Positions 1 through 4,855 of a stretch of DNA of 7,492 nt are shown here, one piece after another. The first letter of the stretch is position 1. Each line of letters starts with the position of its first letter. Both the position numbers and the translations under genes were made by a program. The DNA comes from Bacillota bacterium (GTDB lineage: Bacteria; Bacillota; Clostridia; Peptostreptococcales; Anaerovoracaceae), in NCBI GenBank assembly GCA_017386805.1, contig JAFOGM010000023.1, positions 1 to 7,492 of the forward strand, written 5' to 3'. A model generated the notes under the pieces. That model did no database searches. It saw only the letters and a list, made by a program, of their open reading frames with translations, and had not been told where the DNA came from.

Positions 1-428
1 ACAATGAGGTCTGGGATCCTCAGCATCGTCCGGATGGTATGACTTTCAACGAAGTCGGTAAAAAGGTACTGGTGACCGATATCTATTTCACCTCCGTCAA
101 CGGCATGACCGAAACCGGCGAGCTAATCAACATCGACAGCACTGGCAACCGCATCGGTGCCTCCTTCTTCGGCCACGATCGCGTGTATTTCGTGGTCGGT
201 ACCAACAAGATCGTCCCCACCGTGGAAGATGCCATCTGGCGTACCAGGAACGTGGCCGCACCTCAGAACTGTGCCCGCAAAGGCTACAAGACCCCCTGCG
301 CAACCACAGGAAAATGCCACGATTGTAAGAGTCCGGACAGAATCTGCCGCGCTCTGACCGTCCACTACATGAAGATGAAGCACACTCCCATGGAAGTGGT
401 TCTCATCAACGAAGAATTAGGCTTATAA
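1..428 (+). CDS. LUD-domain (lactate utilization / DUF162 family) protein, 5'-truncated by the window edge
   Basis: The reading frame is open from base 3 (after a split codon at 1-2) to a TAA at 426-428, giving 141 residues with no stop before the edge. The Met at base 39 is internal: the residues before it (NEVWDPQHRPDG) continue the same domain. Visible family signatures are the segment around TSVNGMTETGELINIDSTGN, then FFGHDRVYFVVGTNKIV, VAAPQN, and a cysteine-rich block PCATTGKCHDCKSPDRIC, ending VVLINEELGL. This is the C-terminal two thirds of the LUD domain; complete single-domain members are about 210 residues, so about 70 are missing. The family includes LutC/LutB-type lactate utilization proteins, but most stand-alone clostridial members have no proven substrate, so a redox or carboxylate-metabolism role is inference only. 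No lutAB partners are visible. It converges on the toxin gene and shares its terminator. Confidence 0.88.
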   Translation, partial: NEVWDPQHRPDGMTFNEVGKKVLVTDIYFTSVNGMTETGELINIDSTGNRIGASFFGHDRVYFVVGTNKIVPTVEDAIWRTRNVAAPQNCARKGYKTPCATTGKCHDCKSPDRICRALTVHYMKMKHTPMEVVLINEELGL

Positions 429-436
429 CCCACACA

Positions 437-470
437 AAAACCCTCTGCAAATCCAATTGCAGAGGGTTTT
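437..470. terminator. Bidirectional intrinsic terminator between the LUD gene and the toxin gene
   Basis: A perfect 14-bp inverted repeat (AAAACCCTCTGCAA at 437-450, TTGCAGAGGGTTTT at 457-470) encloses the 6-nt loop ATCCAA. A T-run ends the right arm, and an A-run at 436-440 becomes a U-run on the minus transcript. It lies 8 bp past the LUD stop and 16 bp past the toxin stop, so it can end both convergent transcripts. Confidence 0.9.
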
Positions 471-486
471 ATGTCGAATTAATTTA

Positions 487-906
487 TCATTTAAATGAAT
501 TCCTCAAAATACTGTATTTGCATAAAAGTTCATTTCGAGAAATATCCCTTTTGGCAGAAGCTTTTTTGTATGTACGAATGTATTTGTTCAAACCCTTTTT
601 CACTTCATATTCTTTTCCTAACAACGCCTTAAATTCCATTTCGCGTATATACGGTTTTCGAACATGATCCAGTTCATGCCCTTCGTCTAATATCACCACA
701 GATTTCGAGTAGTCCAAACCACATCTATTCTCCTTATCCGTTAAAAACGCATGTTTATGATTAATATTCGACCTCATTGGAATCGCAAATAAAGTGTTGT
801 TAATTTCAACAATCACCTGTACATACGGCCTGTCTTCCTTTTGTTCAATCTCCGTATGCATCCGATGTTCCTCATAAAACTCCTTTGACAAAAATGTAAA
901 TTTCAT
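487..906 (-). CDS. Type III toxin-antitoxin endoribonuclease toxin (ToxN/AbiQ superfamily, CptN/TenpN-like)
   Basis: A 139-residue basic protein starting MKFTFLSKEF. I chose the ATG at 904-906 because AAGGGGG lies 8 nt upstream; the upstream in-frame ATG at 940-942 falls inside a terminator hairpin. Recognisable features are RPYV (26-29) opening a beta strand, LFAIPMRSNINHKHAFLTD (39-57, the region matching the ToxN active-site strand), CGLDYSKSVVILDE (62-75), a helical KYIRTYKKA (108-116) and a C-terminal CKYSILRNSF. Family members are RNases that cut their own antitoxin precursor and cellular mRNAs, and are inhibited by the processed RNA repeats; several act in phage abortive infection. Catalysis here is inferred from similarity recalled from memory. 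Upstream are the expected RNA repeats and attenuator, which independently support the call. Codons are AT-rich (34% G+C over 481-900), unlike the neighbours. I cannot separate CptN from TenpN by eye. Confidence 0.85.
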   Translation of the reverse strand: MKFTFLSKEFYEEHRMHTEIEQKEDRPYVQVIVEINNTLFAIPMRSNINHKHAFLTDKENRCGLDYSKSVVILDEGHELDHVRKPYIREMEFKALLGKEYEVKKGLNKYIRTYKKASAKRDISRNELLCKYSILRNSFK

Positions 907-914
907 TCCAAATT

Positions 915-921
915 CCCCCTT
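915..921 (-). promoter_or_regulatory. Shine-Dalgarno of the toxin gene
   Basis: AAGGGGG on the minus strand sits 8 nt before the ATG at 904-906 and just after the U-tract of the attenuator. It fixes the toxin start and is the only plausible ribosome binding site in the leader. Confidence 0.8.
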
Positions 922-957
922 AAAACAAAGAATTCCCCCCACATACGTGGGAGGAAT
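922..957 (-). terminator. Attenuating terminator between antitoxin RNA repeats and toxin
   Basis: On the minus strand ATTCCTCCCAC (957-947) pairs with GTGGGGGGAAT (942-932), giving 11 bp with one G-U pair and a GTAT loop, followed by CTTTGTTTT (930-922). Placing a rho-independent terminator between antitoxin repeats and toxin is the standard type III arrangement. Most transcripts stop here and give excess antitoxin; read-through makes the toxin mRNA. The strength is inferred, not measured. Confidence 0.88.
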
Positions 958-959
958 CG

Positions 960-1009
960 TCTTCTCAGTGAGCTTTTTTTATTTTGAGTTTGTCGCGCTC
1001 TACGACAAA
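960..1009 (-). repeat. Antitoxin repeat unit 2 (50 nt)
   Basis: Read on the minus strand: stem arm TTTGTCGT (1009-1002), loop AGAGC, stem arm GCGACAAA (996-989) closing with a U-G pair, A-rich linker CTCAAAATAAAAAAA (988-974), GCTC (973-970), and tail ACTGAGAAGA (969-960). The loop GAGC (1000-997) is complementary to GCTC (973-970). The linker is 15 nt, the same as in unit 1. The terminator hairpin begins two bases after this unit. Confidence 0.85.
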
Positions 1010-1010
1010 A

Positions 1011-1061
1011 TCTTCTCAGCGAGCTTTCTTTATTTTTACATTGTCGTGGCTCTACGACAAT
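1011..1061 (-). repeat. Antitoxin repeat unit 1 (51 nt)
   Basis: Read on the minus strand: stem arm ATTGTCGT (1061-1054), loop AGAGCC, stem arm ACGACAAT (1047-1040), A-rich linker GTAAAAATAAAGAAA (1039-1025), GCTC (1024-1021), and tail GCTGAGAAGA (1020-1011). The loop GAGC (1052-1049) is complementary to GCTC (1024-1021). It matches unit 2 at 43 of 51 aligned columns by hand count (seven substitutions, one gap). Confidence 0.85.
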
Positions 1062-1076
1062 CTCTTGTTCAAATAT

Positions 1077-1106
1077 ATTATACTCCAATCAACGTAAAAT
1101 CGTCAA
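1077..1106 (-). promoter_or_regulatory. Sigma-A-like promoter of the toxin-antitoxin locus
   Basis: On the minus strand, TTGACG (1106-1101) as -35 and a perfect TATAAT (1082-1077) as -10 are separated by 18 nt. The predicted start near 1070 is about 9 nt before the first repeat. A CAACG/CGTTG inverted repeat (1112-1108 with 1094-1090) brackets the -35 and could be a protein site, but it is only 5 bp. Confidence 0.82.
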
Positions 1107-1152
1107 TCGTTGTATCTTACATTTGCACGTAGTTTATTACATTGTTTCGACA

Positions 1153-2544
1153 CTAGCCGCACAGTTCCTGAATAACGTGCGCGAAGATCATTCCACTTTC
1201 CATCAGAACGCTGACTTCAGCAAATTCATCAGGACCGTGTAAATGATTGTCCACACCTTCCACGGAACAGCCGAAGGCAACCCCATTGGGAACGTCATGG
1301 ACATAGGTACCGCCGCCGATGGCGATGCAGTAACCTTCCTTACCAGTGACCTTTTCATAACATTTGAGCAGTGTCTGTACGAAGGGACTGTCTTCCGGAA
1401 CATAGTGAGGTGCAGTAATGTGACCATCCAGTGCATATCCAGCTTCCGCCAGACGCTGTTCCAGAACGCTCAGTTTTTCTTCTGTAGCGCAGATGGGCGT
1501 TCTGGCATCAAAGCCAGCTCTCAGAACACCATCCTTCAGCTGGATCAGGTCCAGACTGAGGGTGATCTTTCCAGATTCCGCATCTTCCATAAAGATCCCA
1601 GCGGATTCCCCGTGGAATTCACCATGGGGGAACAGAGTGCTCAACGCACGAATTTTTTCCTGGGCCAAGCTATTTCCCAGCGGCAGTTCGCCCAATAGCT
1701 GCAGCATAGCTGTGATGGCGTTGTTTCCACCCTCCGGTGTAGAAGCATGGGCATTGGTACCGGATACAGAAATCTTTAACAAGCCATCTTCCTCGATCAT
1801 AGCATTATTGGTACCTGTAGCTTCGTGAACTCTCTTTGCTGCGGGCGCTGCATCCTTCATAGTGATTCCTCGAACTGATGCCGTGCAGCTGGAAGGCACG
1901 GCATTGATCACCATGCCGCCCTGCAGTTCCGCGATCGCATCGTCGTCCATTGCCTGGGAAATCTCGCCGTAGAAACGGCCTTTTTCCAGGTTGATCACAG
2001 GATAATCCGCATCGGGGCTGAAGGTCATAGGAGCAAAGTCCGTTTTGGAGTAGTAGTAGCGCATATCGCTGCTTCCACATTCTTCGTCACAACCCACAAC
2101 CAGACGCATGTTGTCCTTTAAGGGGATTTCCAGTTCACGAATCGCTCTCATGGCGTAGAGTGCAGCCAGCGCCGGTCCCTTATCGTCAATGGTACCGCGG
2201 CCATAGACTCTTCCATCGATTTCTTTCATCACCAGAGGCTCGGTCATTTCCCAACCTTCGCCCACCGGAACGATGTCTAAATGAGCTGTAATGTCCAGCT
2301 TACGCCCTTCGGTGTCCGGGCCAAAGGAAGCGAAACCTACACGGTATTCCCAGTTTTCGGTATGGAAGCCATAGCCAGCCGCCATCTCTAAGAACAGATC
2401 CAGAACTTTCGCTGGTCCTTCCCCATAGGGCTTTCCGGGAACTTCCTCGCCTCTCACGCTATCCACGGCAATCAGCTTCGCTAAATCCGCCAGAAATTCA
2501 TCCTTGTGATCCCACATGAACTGCTTGATTTTTTCCTGATACAT
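1153..2544 (-). CDS. pepV: PepV/Sapep-like M20 metallodipeptidase
   Basis: A 463-residue cytoplasmic protein of normal family length, no signal peptide. With the ATG at 2542-2544 as residue 1, the M20 metal centre is complete: H88 and D90 in AHLDIVPVGEGW, bridging D120 in GRGTIDDKGP, general base E154 and ligand E155 in CDEECGSSD, D178 in SPDADYPV, and H436 in NHLHGPDE. These positions lie within three residues of those I recall for Lactobacillus PepV (H87, D119, E153, E154, D177, H439). The family hydrolyses dipeptides with two Zn2+ or Mn2+ ions, releasing amino acids from imported peptides. The lid domain lies around residues 190-380. I prefer this ATG to the GTG at 2551-2553, because that GTG is inside the ribosome binding site. 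It follows the aldo/keto reductase by 25 nt, likely in one operon. No clear terminator follows it before the toxin-antitoxin promoter. Substrate range is not visible. Confidence 0.93.
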   Translation of the reverse strand: MYQEKIKQFMWDHKDEFLADLAKLIAVDSVRGEEVPGKPYGEGPAKVLDLFLEMAAGYGFHTENWEYRVGFASFGPDTEGRKLDITAHLDIVPVGEGWEMTEPLVMKEIDGRVYGRGTIDDKGPALAALYAMRAIRELEIPLKDNMRLVVGCDEECGSSDMRYYYSKTDFAPMTFSPDADYPVINLEKGRFYGEISQAMDDDAIAELQGGMVINAVPSSCTASVRGITMKDAAPAAKRVHEATGTNNAMIEEDGLLKISVSGTNAHASTPEGGNNAITAMLQLLGELPLGNSLAQEKIRALSTLFPHGEFHGESAGIFMEDAESGKITLSLDLIQLKDGVLRAGFDARTPICATEEKLSVLEQRLAEAGYALDGHITAPHYVPEDSPFVQTLLKCYEKVTGKEGYCIAIGGGTYVHDVPNGVAFGCSVEGVDNHLHGPDEFAEVSVLMESGMIFAHVIQELCG

Positions 2545-2549
2545 ATTCT

Positions 2550-2555
2550 TCACCT
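2550..2555 (-). promoter_or_regulatory. Shine-Dalgarno deciding the dipeptidase start
   Basis: AGGTGA (2555-2550) precedes the ATG at 2542-2544 by 5-6 nt. The alternative in-frame GTG (2553-2551) is part of this motif and has only weak purine-rich sequence upstream, so the ATG is favoured. Confidence 0.65.
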
Positions 2556-2569
2556 ATCTTCTCTTACCC

Positions 2570-3745
2570 TTACTTATTTTTCTTCGCCGCTTCTTCTCTT
2601 TCCTTACAAATATCCAGCCAGCTGGGGATCTTCTTCATGATTTCCACCATATCCTTCAGTGCTTCCGGAATATTGATGTTCTGCGGACAGATCTTCACGC
2701 ATTTTCCGCAGCCAATACAAGCGGTCGGCTTCTTATCGTCCGGCATGAACTGGATCGGCATGACGGAATTCACGTTGGGCAGGTACTTGATTTCGTTATA
2801 AGCCGCTAACAGCACCGGAATGTCCAGACCCTTCGGGCAGCCATCGCAGCAGTATCTGCAGGCTGTACAAGGTACACTATCCTTCATGCTTTCTGCAATT
2901 TCCAGAAGCAGATCCACTTCCGCTTCAGAAAGAGGCTTTCTTTCTTCGAAGGTCTTTGTATTTTCCACCATGTGATCCATGTTGGACATACCGCTTAAAA
3001 TCATGGTCACGCCAGGAACTTCCTGTAAGAAACGCAGCCCCCAGGCGGTTGCCGATTCTTCCGGACGCAGCTCTTTCAGCTTCAGCTCCTGCGCTTCTGT
3101 CAGCTTGGATAACTTTCCACCGCGAACCGGTTCCATAACCCAGATGGGAATGTTATATTCGTTTAAGATCTCGCACTTTTCCTTGGCCTGCTGTAAGGTC
3201 CAATCCAGATAGTTCAACTGGATCTGGCAGAACTCCATATCTTCCCCGCAGATTTCCAGGAATTTTCTCAGAGTGTCCGGACGGGCATGAGTAGAGAAGC
3301 CTAGATGCTTGATCTTTCCTAAGCGCTTCTGTTCCTTGAAATAGTCCAGAATTCCCCACTGAGGATCCAGATAGACGTCCATGGAATTTTCGTATACATT
3401 ATGAAGCAGGTAGAAGTCGAAATAGTCCACACCGCACTTTTCCAGCTGTTCTTCGAAAATCGCTTTGGGATCATATACCGAGGCAACCTGGTGCCCAGGG
3501 TACTTGTCCGCCAGATAGAAGCTTTCGCGCGGATACTTGGCCAGCGCGCGACCGATGACGCGTTCGGAATTTCCGCCGTGATAGGGATACGCGGTGTCGA
3601 AATAGTTCACACCCTGTTCCATAGCCCAGTCGGTCATTTTCTGAACCTGAGGTTCATCGATGGAACCGTCTTCGTTCAACGGAAGACGCATGGTACCAAA
3701 CCCCAACTGCGATAACTTTTTGTCCTGAAACTCTTTGTAAATCAT
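2570..3745 (-). CDS. Aldo/keto reductase with C-terminal 2x[4Fe-4S] ferredoxin domain
   Basis: A 391-residue two-part protein. Residues 1 to about 285 form an aldo/keto reductase barrel: LGFGTMRLPL near the start, and a complete catalytic tetrad of D50 and Y55 (NYFDTAYPYHGGNSE), K81 (ADKYPG) and H115 (FYLLHNVY). The C-terminal part has two cluster motifs, C293-x2-C296-x2-C299-x3-C303-P (with an extra C300) and C343-x2-C346-x2-C349-x3-C353-P. This matches the iron-sulfur aldo/keto reductase group often labelled 'predicted oxidoreductase of the aldo/keto reductase family'. The barrel reduces carbonyls with NAD(P)H in classical members; the ferredoxin domain suggests electron exchange with ferredoxin, which is inference. 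The substrate is unknown. The start is clear: AAAGGAG lies 7 nt before the ATG at 3743-3745. It is the first gene of a probable two-gene operon with the dipeptidase. Confidence 0.93.
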   Translation of the reverse strand: MIYKEFQDKKLSQLGFGTMRLPLNEDGSIDEPQVQKMTDWAMEQGVNYFDTAYPYHGGNSERVIGRALAKYPRESFYLADKYPGHQVASVYDPKAIFEEQLEKCGVDYFDFYLLHNVYENSMDVYLDPQWGILDYFKEQKRLGKIKHLGFSTHARPDTLRKFLEICGEDMEFCQIQLNYLDWTLQQAKEKCEILNEYNIPIWVMEPVRGGKLSKLTEAQELKLKELRPEESATAWGLRFLQEVPGVTMILSGMSNMDHMVENTKTFEERKPLSEAEVDLLLEIAESMKDSVPCTACRYCCDGCPKGLDIPVLLAAYNEIKYLPNVNSVMPIQFMPDDKKPTACIGCGKCVKICPQNINIPEALKDMVEIMKKIPSWLDICKEREEAAKKNK

Positions 3746-3800
3746 GATGTACTCCTTTTGTTTTGATATTCCCGCAATATCAACTCATTCTCGTACTTCC

Positions 3801-3809
3801 ATTGTACCA
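3801..3809 (-). promoter_or_regulatory. Extended -10 promoter for the aldo/keto reductase-dipeptidase operon
   Basis: The minus strand reads TGG then TACAAT (3809-3801), a TGn-extended -10 box, about 55 nt before the ATG. No good -35 hexamer lies 17-18 nt upstream, so the extended element would have to compensate. It is back to back with the promoter of the radical SAM gene. Confidence 0.5.
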
Positions 3810-3815
3810 CATTTT

Positions 3816-3845
3816 TTCACGAACGGGTTACTTTTATGGTATAAT
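3816..3845 (+). promoter_or_regulatory. Promoter of the radical SAM gene
   Basis: TTCACG (3816-3821, four of six to consensus) and a perfect TATAAT (3840-3845) are 18 nt apart, with TGG directly before the -10 (extended -10). The predicted start near 3852 excludes the upstream Met codons at 3763 and later, and supports the ATG at 3892. Confidence 0.68.
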
Positions 3846-3891
3846 GTCTTCACCCCATGATTGGCGGGAAAACGATCCTAACGAGGTATCT

Positions 3892-4731
3892 ATGCGCTTT
3901 CAAAAAATCTATCTTGAAATTTCAAATATCTGCAATTTAAAATGCGAGTTCTGTCCCGGGACGAAGCGAACCACCAAGCGAATGACTGTAGAGGAATTTT
4001 CCGCAGTCCTTCCCAAACTTCGCCCGTACACAGAATTCTTATATTTCCACCTGATGGGAGAACCTTTGGCCCACCCGGATCTGGCCGAGTTTTTGAAACT
4101 GGCCGGAGACCACGGTTTCAAAGTGATCCTGACCACCAATGGAACGCTGCTGAAACGGAACCAGGCGATGCTTCTCAACGCACCAGCGCTCCACAAGGTC
4201 AATATCTCTCTTCATTCCTTCGAAGCCAACGATATCACCATTCCCTTCGAACAATACCTGGACGAATGTTTCCAATTCGGAAAGGATGCGGAAGGAAAGA
4301 AAATCGTGGTCTATCGCTTCTGGAATCAGGGCGGCGCTGATCAGCGAAATCAGGACATATTTGACCACATGAAGCGATACTTCCCCGAACCCTGGAAAGA
4401 GGGCCGCCGTGGAACCACCATCGGTCAGAAACTTTTCTGGGAATTCGGCGAAAAATTCGACTGGCCGGATCTCGATGCCCCGCTGATGAATCCCAACATC
4501 GCCTGCTACGGCCTCCGCGACCAGCTGGGAATCCTCTGCGACGGTACCGTTGTCCCCTGCTGTCTGGACCACGAAGGCGACATCCCTTTAGGAAACATCT
4601 TCACTCAAACTCTGGATGAAATCCTCAGCTCCCCCCGGGCAACCGCCATCTACGATGGCTTCATGAATTGCCGTGCGGTGGAACCCTTATGCCAGCGCTG
4701 TGGCTACGCGCAGCGATTTGCGAAAAAATAG
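3892..4731 (+). CDS. Radical SAM protein with SPASM-like C-terminal cysteine domain, substrate unknown
   Basis: A 279-residue protein starting MRFQKIYLEISN. The radical SAM cluster motif C14-x3-C18-x2-C21 (NICNLKCEFCPG) would bind the [4Fe-4S] that cleaves S-adenosylmethionine. MGEPLAHPDL (55-64) fits the SAM-contacting GGE-type motif and TTNGTLL (81-87) a core strand. The C-terminal part carries C205, C216, C223, C224, C260, C267 and C270 around LCDGTVVPCCLDHEGDIPLGNIF, as in SPASM/twitch domains that hold auxiliary Fe-S clusters. Such enzymes mature peptides or activate enzymes, or modify small molecules. No precursor peptide or partner enzyme is seen in this window, so I give no function. 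I chose the ATG at 3892 because GAGG lies 5 nt upstream, a TATAAT lies between it and the earlier Met codons, and the domain begins at once. The 43-residue upstream extension is unlike the family. Confidence 0.88.
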   Translation: MRFQKIYLEISNICNLKCEFCPGTKRTTKRMTVEEFSAVLPKLRPYTEFLYFHLMGEPLAHPDLAEFLKLAGDHGFKVILTTNGTLLKRNQAMLLNAPALHKVNISLHSFEANDITIPFEQYLDECFQFGKDAEGKKIVVYRFWNQGGADQRNQDIFDHMKRYFPEPWKEGRRGTTIGQKLFWEFGEKFDWPDLDAPLMNPNIACYGLRDQLGILCDGTVVPCCLDHEGDIPLGNIFTQTLDEILSSPRATAIYDGFMNCRAVEPLCQRCGYAQRFAKK

Positions 4732-4776
4732 CGAGCAGCGAACTCGCCGAAGGCGATTGCCGCAAAACTTGTACAA

Positions 4777-4812
4777 AAAGACCCCGATCCTGATGGACCG
4801 GGGTCTCTTTTA
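4777..4812. terminator. Bidirectional intrinsic terminator between the radical SAM gene and the pyruvate:ferredoxin oxidoreductase gene
   Basis: AGACCCCG (4779-4786) pairs with CGGGGTCT (4799-4806). Inside it, TCC pairs with GGA across one A-C mismatch around a TGAT loop. The plus strand continues CTTTT, and the minus strand runs into TTTTT (complement of 4775-4779). It sits between the stop at 4731 and the stop at 4856, so it can serve both genes. The preceding stretch 4732-4770 has extra small inverted repeats (such as GCGAG/CTCGC and CGCC/GGCG) and no gene. Confidence 0.85.
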
Positions 4813-4855
4813 TTGCTTATATTTCAGGTTCTTTGGCACGAATTTCGTCGTGAAA

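Larger units (their letters stand above)
922..1070 (-). ncRNA. Predicted type III antitoxin RNA precursor: two pseudoknot repeats plus terminator
   Basis: A short transcript is predicted from a start near 1069-1070 (about 7 nt after the -10 box) to the U-tract at 922. It holds two tandem repeats (1061-1011 and 1009-960) followed by the terminator hairpin. Each repeat has an 8-bp stem whose loop carries GAGC, matched by a downstream GCTC, so each can form an H-type pseudoknot with an A-rich third loop. In known type III systems the toxin cuts the precursor into single repeats that bind and inhibit it. The repeat region has no convincing coding potential. Precise ends and processing sites are not visible from sequence alone. 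Confidence 0.85.

Noticed and set aside
123..383. 86-codon minus-strand open frame inside the LUD gene
   Set aside because: Antisense shadow of conserved LUD sequence in higher-GC DNA.
907..942. Longer toxin start at the ATG at 940-942
   Set aside because: That ATG lies in the attenuator hairpin, upstream of the Shine-Dalgarno. The added residues encode the terminator sequence.
960..1061. Short CRISPR array
   Set aside because: The two repeats are directly abutting with no spacers, differ at several positions, contain internal pseudoknot pairing, and lie upstream of a ToxN-like toxin rather than cas genes.
903..1088. Open frame of 61 codons on the minus strand across the repeats and terminator
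   Set aside because: It overlaps the antitoxin RNA and ends past the toxin start. Its peptide simply mirrors the DNA repeat, and no ribosome binding site precedes it.
947..1132. Open frame of 61 codons on the plus strand antisense to the antitoxin RNA
   Set aside because: Hydrophobic-looking but low complexity, with no Shine-Dalgarno. It is antisense to a region explained by RNA repeats and a promoter.
1243..1698. 151-codon plus-strand open frame inside the dipeptidase gene
   Set aside because: Antisense to conserved M20 peptidase sequence, including the C-terminal metal-ligand histidine region; no supporting signals.
3763..3891. N-terminal extension of the radical SAM protein from the ATG at 3763
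   Set aside because: It runs through both divergent promoters and the reductase leader, lies upstream of the predicted transcription start, and adds residues atypical of the family.
4039..4572. 177-codon minus-strand open frame inside the radical SAM gene
   Set aside because: Antisense shadow of a well-supported gene, with no recognisable domain or start signals.
4719..4766. TTTGCG ... CGCAAA long-range inverted repeat with small internal hairpins
   Set aside because: Only 6 bp with a large interior and no riboswitch-like core. The adjacent terminator already accounts for the structured region.
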